From: Rebecca billardiae RCC1528
Lineage: Eukaryota; Haptophyta
Length of the DNA stretch: 64,000 nucleotides
Direction: 5' to 3'
Assembly (NCBI GenBank): GCA_965240325.2
Contig: OZ251242.1
Location: forward strand, 1,116,001 to 1,180,000
The position numbers were made by a program, and so were the translations under genes. The notes under the pieces are model-generated. The model saw only the letters and a program-made list of their open reading frames with translations. It ran no database searches and was not told the origin of the DNA. Shown piece by piece: positions 1-9,217 of this stretch; positions within the stretch are counted from its first letter, which is position 1, and each line of letters starts with the position of its first letter.

Positions 1-35
1 CCCAGAAAGCCTCTGACGGATCGGGCACTGCCGCC

Positions 36-91
36 GACGAATCAGGAGACCCGCGTCGTCCTACCTGTGTCGTTAAATCATAGAATGAGTC
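36..91 (+). repeat. Dispersed repeat R1, copy a
   Basis: This stretch contains GACGAATCAGGAGA and then TTAAATCATAGAAT. The same ordered blocks recur at 22094-22145 (reverse), 49414-49474 (reverse) and 49695-49768 (forward). The frame stays open and the translation keeps TNQE followed by PVSLNHR in this copy, so the element may derive from a coding sequence. Confidence 0.7.
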
Positions 92-170
92 ACTGAGCCC
101 GTCTTCGGCTCAGCGGGCTCAAAACTGACTTCGGAGCGACGCGAAGCTTCAGGTTTTGAGCTCAGTGACT
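88..170. repeat. Inverted repeat / stem-loop
   Basis: The arm AGTCACTGAGC (88-98) is exactly reverse-complementary to GCTCAGTGACT (160-170). Inside it, GGCTCAAAACT (116-126) pairs imperfectly with AGGTTTTGAGC (151-161), and a small GCCCG/CGGGC hairpin lies at 97-117. It directly follows repeat copy R1a, so it could be part of the same mobile or structured element. Confidence 0.6.
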
Positions 171-935
171 ATGAAATGGGCTGGCTACGAATAGCTGCGG
201 GTATTTTTCAATACCAGGGGCCTTGCCGGACTCAGTATCTTCCCGGCCGGCGCGACGGCCGGCGGCCACCGATCGGCGCATGCGACCTGCGCGCCGCCGC
301 GTGCGCGCCCGCCGCGCTGAGGCGAGCGGCGTACGACGCGAACTCGCCAAGCGGGCTGCCGAACATGATGCGCTCGGCGCTTGCATGCCTCCGCAGTGGC
401 GGCAGCAGCCAGTCGTCCAGCGCGGAGAGGGCGCGTCCTCGCTCGGCGCCGCTCGGCGTTGAACGGCGGCTGCGAGCAGCTCGGCCTTGCACGCGTCGGT
501 GACGCTCAGGGTAACGTAGCGCATGCCCACTACGCGTGCGCCGCCGTGCACTCTGACGAGGCCTCAGGCGAGCGGCGAGACGACTTCTGGCGCGGGCGTT
601 GCGTGCACACTCCCGGCGTGCCGAGCAGCGTCAGAATAGCTGCGCGCCGGCATTGGTGGTGGGGTCGGCGAGGCTGGTGTTCGCCGGGGGGCGCGGCAGA
701 CTCGAGCACATTGCTTCATGGCACGCATGCAGTGAGACACGCCGCAAAATTAGCGAAGACTGAGGAGCTGGCGGCTGAGGTCCGTCGGTCAGCCCGAGTC
801 ACGCCTCACAGTCCACACGGCGGTGCGTCGCGCCGGCAACGGTCTGACCCAAGCCGCACGCGTCCCAGAGCTAGTAGGCTGCACAGAGGCGCCACAGCTT
901 GGGCATGGTCCCTGGTATACGGGCTGTGCCACACG

Positions 936-3900
936 TCATACTGACACTCGTCCGCTGATGTCGCACTCAGCCTCGTCGTAGTCGTTGTCGAGCTCCACGC
1001 GCCCGCGCATAGCCTGCGCCATCGTCGCCAGATGAAGCATCAGCAGCGCTGTGCCAGCCAGGGCAGCAGACGCAGCGCCCAGCCAGGCCACGCGGTCGCT
1101 GCTCCACGCACGAAGCTCCGCGACATTCGCATCGCCGGAGTCCACCAATGACCTCCCTGCGAGGACGGGCTCTCCCCGTGACACCGACGGACGAAGGGGG
1201 ACTCCACCTTGCGTGCTGCTCAGCCCGCGCCTGCCATTATTCGCTGCGCATGCAAACGGCGTGTGCGCCAGCTGCCACAGCGTGTTGAGCTCAGAGTTGC
1301 CCGAGCCGTCCGGCGCCGCGCGGAAGACGAGGGCGTAGTGCTCGTAGGTCGTGCCGTCCGCTGCCGCTGCGTACGGCACGCGGTACGCGCCGTCTTGCAC
1401 CGCCGTCGCCTCGCCAATCATCGGCCAGCCCGCGCTGGTCGTTGCGCGCGCGTAGAACCACACGCGCACGACGCCGCCCACGTCGAGCCCGACGGAGCCG
1501 AGCAGCTCCGCCGGCAGCGTGAGCTCGGCCGCGCACGCGCCCACGCGCTCGAGGCGCGTGTGCAGCCGAGAGGCGTCCTCGACGCTGGTCACAAGTGGCA
1601 TGGCGTTCGGCGGTGGCGCCGGCGATGGCGACGTGGGTGGTGCGGGTGAAGGCGGTGAGGGAGAAGGCAACGGTGAAGGAGGTGGCGGCGATGGGGACGG
1701 TGGTGGAGGAGGCGGGGAGGGCGACGGCGGCGGCGGCGACAGCGAGGTGGACGGATCGTCGCAGTTGGCGAGGCAGAGGTAGTACCAGTTGCCGTTCGAT
1801 TTCCAGTCCTTGAGGCACTCGGTCAGGCCGGCGCAGCAGTCGACGTGCGCGCCGCCGGCCCACGGGTCGACGCCGTCGGCCGTGCACGGCGCCGGCGGTG
1901 GCGGACTCGGGGTTGGCGGCGGCGGCGGCGGGGACGGCGAGGGTGGCGGCGGGGACAGCGAGGTGGACGGGTCGTCGCAGTTGGCGAGGCAGAGGTAGTA
2001 CCAGTTGCCGTTCGATTTCCAGTCATTGAAGCACTCGGTTAGGCCGGCGCAGCAGTCGACGTGCGCGCCGCCGGCCCACGGGTCGACGCCGTCGGCCGTG
2101 CACGGCGCTGGTGGCGGCGGACTCGGGGTCGGCGGCGGCGGCGATGGAGAGGGTGGTGGTGGCGGTTGCGAGCGTGCACCGTCGGGGTCGTCGCAGCTGG
2201 CGAGGCAGCGGTAGTACCAGCGGCCATCCGCCTGCCAGTCAGCCAGGCACTCGGACAGCCCGGCGCAGCAGTCGAGCTTGGAGCCACCCGCCCAAGGGTC
2301 GGCGCCGCTGTGCGTGCAGTCGGAGACGACCGGCGAGGGCGGGCTTGGCGGCGGAGAGGGTGGGCGCGGCTCCTCCGGCCCGAGCTCGTACACCCGCACG
2401 TAGTCGACCACCATCTCCTGCGCCTCGCCGAGCTCGCCCGCGTCCGAGCACGACGGCGCGCGGCCGCCCAGGCAGTAGCCGCCCCACGCGCCACCCACTG
2501 CGACGTTGAGGAGCAGATGGAAGCGCTCGTCAAACGGCCACGCGCCCGGGCCAGTGCCGTCGTTGCGGAAGACGGTGTACTGCTCGCCGTCCACGTAGAA
2601 GCGGATCTCGTCGGCTGCCCACACGATCGAGTACAGGTGCCACGCCGTCACGGAGCTGAGCACGGTCGAGCCGCCGACCTGCGTGCCGAGCATGTGGTTG
2701 TACCTGCCGGTGTGCACCGTGCCGTGCACGCGCCCGACGTCGCAGCCGACGTGCTCCATGATGTCGATCTCGCCGCTGTCGGGCCAGCCGCCGTGCACCC
2801 AGTCCGTCGGGAGCATCCAGATCGCCGGCCACGTGCCCGTCCCGGTCGGCAGCCGCGCGCGCACGTCGATACGATGGCCGGCCGCCCAGTCGCCCTTGGC
2901 GCGGCTCACGAGACGCGCGGAGGTGAAGTCGCGGCCGCCATAGCTCTCGCACTGCGCGCTGATGGTGAGCACTCCGTCGGCGACGCGCGCGTTCTCCGCA
3001 CGGTCGGTGTAGTATTGCAGCTCGCCGTTGCCCCAACCGCCACCGCCGATGTCGTACGACCAGCGCGCCGGGTCCGGCAGGCCGTTACCCTCGAACTCGT
3101 CCGCCCAGACGAGCGCGCCCGGCGCGCCGATCAAGGAGCCGTCGCCTTCGCCGTCGTCGACGCCCTCCGAGCAGCTGGCGAGGCAGCGGTAGTACCAGCG
3201 GCCATCCGCCTGCCAGTCAGCCAGGCACTCGGACAGCCCGGCGCAGCAGTCGACGCGCGAGCCGCTCGACCACGGGTCGGCGCCGCTGTGCGTGCAGTCG
3301 GAGACGACCGGCGAGGGCGGGCTTGGCGGCGGCGAGCGAGGAGCACTTGGCGAGGGCGAGGGCGATGGCGATGGCGAGGGCGATGGCGAGGGCGAGGGCG
3401 AGGGCGATGGCGATGGCGATGGCGATGGCGACGGTGACGGCGACGGTGACGGCGATGCGCACGAGAACGTCGTGTGCGCCAGCTGCCACAGCGTGTTCAC
3501 CTCAGAGTTGCCCGAGCCGTCTGGCGCCGCGCGGAAGACGAGGGCGTAGTGCTCGTAGGTCGTGCCGTCCGCCGCCGCCGCGTACGGCACGCGGTACGCG
3601 CCGTCTCGAACCGCCGTCGCCTCGCCGATCATCGGCCAGCCCGCGCTGGTCGTTGCGCGCGCGTAGAACCACACGCGCACGACGCCGCTCACGTCGAGCC
3701 CGACGGAGCCGAGCAGCTCAGCCGGCAGCGTGAGCTCGGCAGCGCACGCGCCCACGCGCTCGAGGCGTGTGTGCAGCCGAGAGCTGTCGTGCGCCGTGGT
3801 GATGAGCGTGGCGGGCGCTGGCGGCGCCGGCGGGCTGGCCGGTGGGCTTGGCGGTGGCGGGGGGCGCGACGGGTGTGGCGGCGGCCTCGGAGTGGGCGGT

Positions 3901-6900
3901 GGCGCGGGCGGCGGCGACGGCGAGTGCGGCCCGGCAGGCGCGGGGCAGAGCGGGGCCGCGCTGTCAAACGGAGGGCCGTTGGCGCCGAGGAAGGTCCGGG
4001 CGTGCTGTGAGCTGAGCGCGCACTCGCCGACGCCGCTCACGCCGAGCGAGAGCTGGTCTGGCGCGCCGAGCACGTCGCCCAGCAGCGTGTCGGAGAACGC
4101 GATCGCCACGCCGTTCGCGCCGGCGCCGTCGTCCAGCCCGTCCAGCTCGTAGCGCACGCCGGCGCCCGCGAGGACGGGCGCACTGTACCCTCCGCGGTAG
4201 CCCCAGAGGTGGTCGTGGGTGAGGCGGCCGGCGTTGAGCCCGAGCGTAGGCGAGGCCCACTCCGGCGCCTCGCCGTCGTACCCCGGCCCGCGCAGCGTGA
4301 GCGTGCCCTGGTCCTCCGCCCAGATGGCGAGCCGGCGCACCGGCCGGTCGCAGCCGATCGCAAAGTCCCACTCGCCGCCGAGGGGCGCGCAGCCGTCCGC
4401 CCGCGCAAAGCCCGAGAGGTGGGGCGAGACGAGGGAGCGGTGGCCGCCGAGCGAGTCGTCGAGCGCGACGAAGAGCGGCACGACGGGGTTCCCGCCGGAC
4501 ACGCCGAAGCGCACGCGGCGGAGCACGCCGAAGTCGCCGCCCCACAGGTCGACGAAGCGCACGGCGCGCAGCACGTACTGCACGGCGCACATCGACTGCG
4601 TGCCCGCGGCGGTCTGGTCGAGGCCGCAGTGCTGCCCGGCGTTGAGCACGCCCTCGGAGACGTACCCACCTGCGAAGGTGACGTTGTCCAGGAAGAAGGA
4701 GAACGGCCCCGCCGGGCCGTTGAAGCGCAGCACCGAGCCGGGCGGGCTGAACGGCTGCACGCCGTCGTTGGCGAACACAGAGTCGAGCACGTGCGCGCTC
4801 GTGCCGCCCGGGTTGGGCGCAAAGTTCTTCGACACCTTCCAGTACATCGAGTGGTAGTTCCACACGGAGACGAGCCGGCGGAACTGCACGTCGCCGAGCG
4901 TGTAGTGGCCGACGAACATCGAGTGGTACTCGAGCGAGTCCGCCACCACCGCGACCGCGCCGTTGTCGCGCCCGTCCGCGTCGAACTCCGCGCACGTCGA
5001 GAAGTCGGTCACGTACCCGTCAGCGTCGCGCGCGACGCGCCGCGGGTACTGGTTGTCGAGGTAGATGCCAAAGCGGCCGCCGCCGTGCGTGACCTGGCGC
5101 TCGAAGCGGCCGAAGGGCGCGTGCATCGTGCACACGCGGCCCCACGCGGGCCCGCGCCCGTTCGGGTCGTGCGAGCCGGGCGTGAAGATCGTGTTCTGCC
5201 AGTTGGCGACGTGGTTGCCGATGAAGTCGTTGCTCACGCCGAGCGCGTAGATGCCGGACGCGAAGATGGCCTGCGTGAACGAGGTGGAGACCATGCACTC
5301 CTCGAACGTGGAGCACACGATGGCGTTGTGCGCGATCCGGTTGTCCATCTCGTTCCCGTCCTCCACGTAGATGCCAACGCCGCGCGTGTCCCAGAGCACG
5401 TTCGCCTCCACGGTCGAGCCGTGCGTGCCGTGCACGGTGATGCCGCCGTGCTGCGAGTCCTCGATCGCGTTCCCCACGTACGCGCAGCGCTCGCACCGGC
5501 CGAGCAGGTGGAAGTGCGCGCAGTACCGCCCCGCGCGGCCGCGCTGCCCGCATCGCTCGATCCGCGTGTGCGTGACGCGCGCGTGCGCGCCGCGCCCGGC
5601 CACGATCGTGTGCAGCCCCTCCAGAGAGTCCGCGTCGAACGGGTCGCCCGTGACGGTGATGGTGCGCGCCAGATTGACGACCTCGGCGGCGATCTCGGCG
5701 CGCTGCCCCGCCACCTCGCGCCAGCCGCCCGCCGCGGCGAACTCGAGGGGCGGCTCGACGCTCACCGTGCGCGCGGCCTCGTCCAGCGCAGTGACCCGGT
5801 GCACCGTCGACGCGCCGCCGCGCCGCACGAGCGTGCTCGCCACGCCGATGCGGTCGCCGACGCGCCAGCCCATCGCACCCGGCGCGTGCTTGAGCGTGAG
5901 CGCGCGCGCGCCCGGCGCCGCGTCGGTGGCGAGCAGCGTCCACGTGCGCGCGAGCGGGCGGCCGTGCAGCTCGTAGCTCGGCTGGCGCGCCCCACCGTCC
6001 GCGCTCGCGAGCGCGCCGAGGAAGCGCACGCCGAGCACCGGGTGCGCAGCGCCGTTGCTCTTGATGTGCACGGTCGCGCGCAGCGCCATCGGCTCTGTCT
6101 CGGAGCCGACGAGCAGCCGCTCCGCGCCCTGCACGAGCACGTACCCCGCGCGCAGGGTGAGCCCGTCAACGCCGCTGTCCCAGCTGAGCGTGCCCTCGAC
6201 GGTGAGCGTGCCCACGTCTGCGTCACTGTCCAGCAGCCAGTGCTCGCCCGCCGGCACCAGGCAGCCGCCGCTGGGCGAGGCGCAGCCGGCCGGCGAGCCG
6301 GAGGCCAGCACTTCGCTCCACAGCCGCGTAACCTCGCCGGCGGCGGACGCGGCGGCGAGCTGTCGCCGGCCTGCGCCGGGCGCGTCGGGGTGCGGCAGTG
6401 CGACGGCGCTCGGTGGCGGCGCCGCGTCGGCGTGCGTCAGCAGGCGGCCGCCGACCGCGTCGACCGCCGCCCACCCTGCACCTCTCAGCCACACGCTCAG
6501 AGCCGCTGCGCGCGCGCCCTCGGGCGGCAGCTGGCTCACGACGCACGCGAAGCGCGAGCCGTCCACCGCCGTCTCGTACGCGGTGCACACGGGCGCACCC
6601 TGGAGGTAGACGCGCGCGGCGCCGTGCGCGACGACGCGCGCCTCATCCGCGCGCACGGACGGGCCAGCGCGCGCGCGCTCGTCGGATGCGCCCGCGCTCG
6701 GCCCAGCGGCCGCAGGCGTGTGCGCGGCGGCGAGCGCGTGCGCCGTGAGGTGGAGGCCGCTGCCCTCGCACTCGACGCGCGCGCCGAGGCGCAGCGTGGG
6801 CGTCGGCGCCACGCCGTCGTCCGACCCGCCGACGGCGGCAGCAGCCGTCGCACTCGCGCCGTCCACGGTGCACGCGCGCACCCGCGGCGTCGCCTCGGGG

Positions 6901-8837
6901 CCTGCCGTCTTGAACCGGCAGCCGGCCTGGATGCGGCACTCTGCTCGCATGCCGCGCACGCGCACCTCGACTTGGGCGGCGCCGGCCGCGTGGCCGCCGC
7001 CGCCCGGCGAGGCGGCGGCGCCTGCGCGCTTCGCGCCGTGGGCGTCGCCTGCCGCCACCGCCGCCGCCGGTGCCGCCACCGCAGCGCTGCGCTCCGCCGC
7101 GGCCGCGAGCGGTGTCAGCCATGCGGCGGGCAGCGCGCGCAGCTCCAGCGGCGCGCGCGCTGCGGGAAGCGCGCCCGCGTGCTCGTCAGCAGCAGGCCAG
7201 ATGCGCACGCGCACACGCAGCTGGTCGCCGTGCTCGATGTGCGCAAAGGCCACGCGCAGCTCGTACTCCTCAGCCGCGCGCAGCTCCATCGGCTCGGCTC
7301 CCGCCCCGAGCAAAGCCGGCGGTCCGCCCGCGCCGCTGCGCCGCACCTCCACCGCGCACAGGGCCGAGGGAAGCGAGCGCGAGCAGAGCGGCTCGAAGGC
7401 GTAGCGGCCGTCGAAGGGCACGTGGAGCACGGCGTCGCCGTGTGCCACGAACGCGTCGTGTCGGAAGCCCTGCGCGTCCGCCGCCTCCGGGTGCAGCGCG
7501 GGCCATTCCACCGCGTCCGAGATGAGAGCAGCCGCCCGCGAGCTGACGGCTGCGGACGCGCTCTCGACGGCGCGCGGCGCATGCTGCACGCCGGCACACT
7601 GGCCAAGCATCTGCACGCCCGCGTGCGCGCCCAGGGCCTTGAGGCACGCCGACGCCCGCTCCGCGCTCTCGAGCGGGAGCGTCTCGAGCAGCAGCCCGCG
7701 AGGCGCGCTCGGCTCAGCCACCGCGGAGCCGTGCGCGCTCGACTCCGCGCGGCCGCGCCCGCCCTGTGCTGCGCGCTCAGCCTGCTCGTCGGTCTTGACG
7801 CCTGCGCCGCTCGCGGGTGCCTCGAGCGCGTGCAGCTCACACTCGAGCACGTGCACGTCCGCGCGCACGACCTCGCACCACCGACCGCCCAGGAGGACGA
7901 CGTTGTCCGCGGGCGACGAGGCAAAGCCTGAGCCGCGCACCGTCACGCGCGCGCCGCCGTTCGCGCCGGCCGCGCTGTGGCTGAGCTGCGTGATCTGCGG
8001 CACGACGGTGACGAGCAGCGGCGTCGTGCGCAGCTCGGTGCGGTTGCCCACTCCAGGCGCTGCGCCGTTCGTGAGCAGCACCGTGCCGTGCGCCTCCTCG
8101 TCGTCCGGATGCGCCCTCTCGATCCGGGCGCTCAGCGGCCACTCGCCCGCCGGCAGCTGCGGCACGCGCACGTGCACGTGCCACGCGCCGTCGGCGCCGG
8201 GGCTCTTGACGCACCGCCCAGAGTGCTCGTCGGGGCGCACCTCCGCCGGGCCGACGTAGAACGATGCCTGCGCGCGGGGGCTGCTGAGCAGGTGCGCGCC
8301 GTGAAGCTCAAGCGGCAGCGTGTCGCCCTCAGCGCCGCGCAGCGTCGCATGCGGCGCGCCTGGCGCGTGGCTCGGCAGGGCGAGCCGTGCGGTGGCGACG
8401 ACGAGGAGGTCTTCGGTGTACGTGACAAAGCACGTGGCGCATGTGAGCAGGCGCGTCGCCCCGTCTGCGCCATCCGCGGCGAGTGCGACGCGCACGTTGT
8501 ACTTGCCGGCGCGCATGGGCGGCGCGCGCGCTGCGATGAACCCGCCGCGTGGATCGGAGCGGTGGGGGAGGACCTCGGCGTGCGTCTCGCCGACGTAGAC
8601 CTTGATACCTTCGTGCACGTGCGCCATCCCCGCCAGGGCGCCCTCGTCGCCGCGGATGATCAGCGTCGCGCCACCGAGGAGGCCCATGCGCGACGGCGTG
8701 ACACCGACGAGCGCGGGCGGCGGCGGCCGGCTGCGCGCGGCCAAGGCGAACTCCGGCGCGTCGTGCGCGGCGAGAGCCATGGCGACGGTGATGGGGAGAA
8801 GACCGACGGCACCGCGCAGAAAGCGCGCGGGCGGCAT
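936..8837 (-). CDS. Fibrocystin-like (IPT/G8/beta-helix) protein with an embedded GH16 glucanase
   Basis: One uninterrupted frame of about 2630 residues. I start at 8837 because this Met opens a clear signal peptide (MPPARFLRGAVGLLPITVAM); an in-frame Met at 8969 lies upstream. In order: IPT/TIG-like domains in the N-terminal part; a G8 domain (about 6330-6050); a parallel beta-helix region of the PKHD1/CEMIP/TMEM2 type (about 6040-3970); a Pro-rich linker; a 105-residue module; a Ser-Pro repeat; a Cys-rich module; a GH16 domain (about 3130-2385) with the catalytic signature GEIDIMEHVG near 2775-2746; three more Cys-rich modules; a second copy of the 105-residue module; one C-terminal TM helix; and a short acidic tail. 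It is predicted to be a type I cell-surface protein cleaving beta-1,3 or beta-1,3/1,4-glucan. No known full-length homologue comes to mind for this exact order. The function of the G8/beta-helix part is unknown. Confidence 0.85.
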   Translation of the reverse strand: MPPARFLRGAVGLLPITVAMALAAHDAPEFALAARSRPPPPALVGVTPSRMGLLGGATLIIRGDEGALAGMAHVHEGIKVYVGETHAEVLPHRSDPRGGFIAARAPPMRAGKYNVRVALAADGADGATRLLTCATCFVTYTEDLLVVATARLALPSHAPGAPHATLRGAEGDTLPLELHGAHLLSSPRAQASFYVGPAEVRPDEHSGRCVKSPGADGAWHVHVRVPQLPAGEWPLSARIERAHPDDEEAHGTVLLTNGAAPGVGNRTELRTTPLLVTVVPQITQLSHSAAGANGGARVTVRGSGFASSPADNVVLLGGRWCEVVRADVHVLECELHALEAPASGAGVKTDEQAERAAQGGRGRAESSAHGSAVAEPSAPRGLLLETLPLESAERASACLKALGAHAGVQMLGQCAGVQHAPRAVESASAAVSSRAAALISDAVEWPALHPEAADAQGFRHDAFVAHGDAVLHVPFDGRYAFEPLCSRSLPSALCAVEVRRSGAGGPPALLGAGAEPMELRAAEEYELRVAFAHIEHGDQLRVRVRIWPAADEHAGALPAARAPLELRALPAAWLTPLAAAAERSAAVAAPAAAVAAGDAHGAKRAGAAASPGGGGHAAGAAQVEVRVRGMRAECRIQAGCRFKTAGPEATPRVRACTVDGASATAAAAVGGSDDGVAPTPTLRLGARVECEGSGLHLTAHALAAAHTPAAAGPSAGASDERARAGPSVRADEARVVAHGAARVYLQGAPVCTAYETAVDGSRFACVVSQLPPEGARAAALSVWLRGAGWAAVDAVGGRLLTHADAAPPPSAVALPHPDAPGAGRRQLAAASAAGEVTRLWSEVLASGSPAGCASPSGGCLVPAGEHWLLDSDADVGTLTVEGTLSWDSGVDGLTLRAGYVLVQGAERLLVGSETEPMALRATVHIKSNGAAHPVLGVRFLGALASADGGARQPSYELHGRPLARTWTLLATDAAPGARALTLKHAPGAMGWRVGDRIGVASTLVRRGGASTVHRVTALDEAARTVSVEPPLEFAAAGGWREVAGQRAEIAAEVVNLARTITVTGDPFDADSLEGLHTIVAGRGAHARVTHTRIERCGQRGRAGRYCAHFHLLGRCERCAYVGNAIEDSQHGGITVHGTHGSTVEANVLWDTRGVGIYVEDGNEMDNRIAHNAIVCSTFEECMVSTSFTQAIFASGIYALGVSNDFIGNHVANWQNTIFTPGSHDPNGRGPAWGRVCTMHAPFGRFERQVTHGGGRFGIYLDNQYPRRVARDADGYVTDFSTCAEFDADGRDNGAVAVVADSLEYHSMFVGHYTLGDVQFRRLVSVWNYHSMYWKVSKNFAPNPGGTSAHVLDSVFANDGVQPFSPPGSVLRFNGPAGPFSFFLDNVTFAGGYVSEGVLNAGQHCGLDQTAAGTQSMCAVQYVLRAVRFVDLWGGDFGVLRRVRFGVSGGNPVVPLFVALDDSLGGHRSLVSPHLSGFARADGCAPLGGEWDFAIGCDRPVRRLAIWAEDQGTLTLRGPGYDGEAPEWASPTLGLNAGRLTHDHLWGYRGGYSAPVLAGAGVRYELDGLDDGAGANGVAIAFSDTLLGDVLGAPDQLSLGVSGVGECALSSQHARTFLGANGPPFDSAAPLCPAPAGPHSPSPPPAPPPTPRPPPHPSRPPPPPSPPASPPAPPAPATLITTAHDSSRLHTRLERVGACAAELTLPAELLGSVGLDVSGVVRVWFYARATTSAGWPMIGEATAVRDGAYRVPYAAAADGTTYEHYALVFRAAPDGSGNSEVNTLWQLAHTTFSCASPSPSPSPSPSPSPSPSPSPSPSPSPSPSPSPSPSPSAPRSPPPSPPSPVVSDCTHSGADPWSSGSRVDCCAGLSECLADWQADGRWYYRCLASCSEGVDDGEGDGSLIGAPGALVWADEFEGNGLPDPARWSYDIGGGGWGNGELQYYTDRAENARVADGVLTISAQCESYGGRDFTSARLVSRAKGDWAAGHRIDVRARLPTGTGTWPAIWMLPTDWVHGGWPDSGEIDIMEHVGCDVGRVHGTVHTGRYNHMLGTQVGGSTVLSSVTAWHLYSIVWAADEIRFYVDGEQYTVFRNDGTGPGAWPFDERFHLLLNVAVGGAWGGYCLGGRAPSCSDAGELGEAQEMVVDYVRVYELGPEEPRPPSPPPSPPSPVVSDCTHSGADPWAGGSKLDCCAGLSECLADWQADGRWYYRCLASCDDPDGARSQPPPPPSPSPPPPTPSPPPPAPCTADGVDPWAGGAHVDCCAGLTECFNDWKSNGNWYYLCLANCDDPSTSLSPPPPSPSPPPPPPTPSPPPPAPCTADGVDPWAGGAHVDCCAGLTECLKDWKSNGNWYYLCLANCDDPSTSLSPPPPSPSPPPPPPSPSPPPPSPLPSPSPPSPAPPTSPSPAPPPNAMPLVTSVEDASRLHTRLERVGACAAELTLPAELLGSVGLDVGGVVRVWFYARATTSAGWPMIGEATAVQDGAYRVPYAAAADGTTYEHYALVFRAAPDGSGNSELNTLWQLAHTPFACAANNGRRGLSSTQGGVPLRPSVSRGEPVLAGRSLVDSGDANVAELRAWSSDRVAWLGAASAALAGTALLMLHLATMAQAMRGRVELDNDYDEAECDISGRVSV
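1237..1595 (-). repeat. 105-residue duplicated module, C-terminal copy
   Basis: This coding segment is nearly identical in protein to 3453-3795 of the same gene. Both run from SRLHTRLERVGACAAELTLP to a final F-(S/A)-C-A and differ at only a few positions, which indicates recent intragenic duplication. I do not recognise the fold. It may be a carbohydrate-binding or beta-sandwich module. Confidence 0.75.
1757..3300 (-). repeat. Four Cys-rich modules flanking GH16
   Basis: Modules of about 43 residues lie at about 1757-1884, 1973-2100, 2190-2320 and 3172-3300. They share the pattern DPW-x2-G-x3-DCCAGL-x-EC-x2-DW-x3-G-x-WYY-x-CLA-x-C. One precedes the GH16 domain in protein order and three follow it, separated by Pro/Ser linkers. 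The conserved Trp/Tyr residues suggest carbohydrate binding; that is inference. Confidence 0.7.
3348..3455. repeat. Ser-Pro coding microsatellite
   Basis: A run of hexamer-like GGCGAT/GGCGAG/GGCGAC units on the plus strand encodes about 18 Ser-Pro dipeptides on the minus strand. It forms an extensin-like spacer between the first 105-residue module and the Cys-rich/GH16 block and is probably length-variable. Confidence 0.8.
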
Positions 8838-9217
8838 GGTGAGAGGAGAGGGTGAGATGCGCGTGTCGTGGACTGGCCGAGCAGCAAGAGGGGCGTGCGT
8901 GATGCGCGGCCGCGCCGGAAGGAAAGTCGCACCCTTCGTCGCTGTGGTCCGCCTGGGTTTGACGAGCATCTAACCTGCGCGAGAATGCCTCCGAAATCAT
9001 TGTACAGAGTAGGGGTGGTCATGTTCCGATCCCACAGCTGCTTGGTGGGCTTGAATGTTGAGCCGGTGTGAACCTTCCTCTGCGCTTGGAGAAGCACCAC
9101 CGTGCGCTGTCCGGTGCCTGCCCTGCCGCATGAGACTCCGGTGTTTGGCAGGCCGGCTGCCGAAACAAGAGTCAAGACCGCGCGGCCGGACGGCCTTTCG
9201 ATCGACCTCGTCGCCGC

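Larger units (their letters stand above)
1..935. other. Intergenic region with a repeat copy and a stem-loop
   Basis: No convincing gene. Open frames on both strands overlap one another and show only Arg/Ala/Pro-rich, GC-driven composition. The left end holds a copy of a dispersed repeat (36-91) followed by a strong inverted repeat (88-170). The rest up to the stop codon of the minus-strand gene at 936 holds nothing I recognise. Confidence 0.6.

Noticed and set aside
4209-7931. A 1240-residue open frame on the plus strand, antisense to the fibrocystin-like gene
   Set aside because: It is Arg/Ala/His/Val-rich with no domain or motif and mirrors the codon bias of the sense gene. The high GC content removes stops from this frame.
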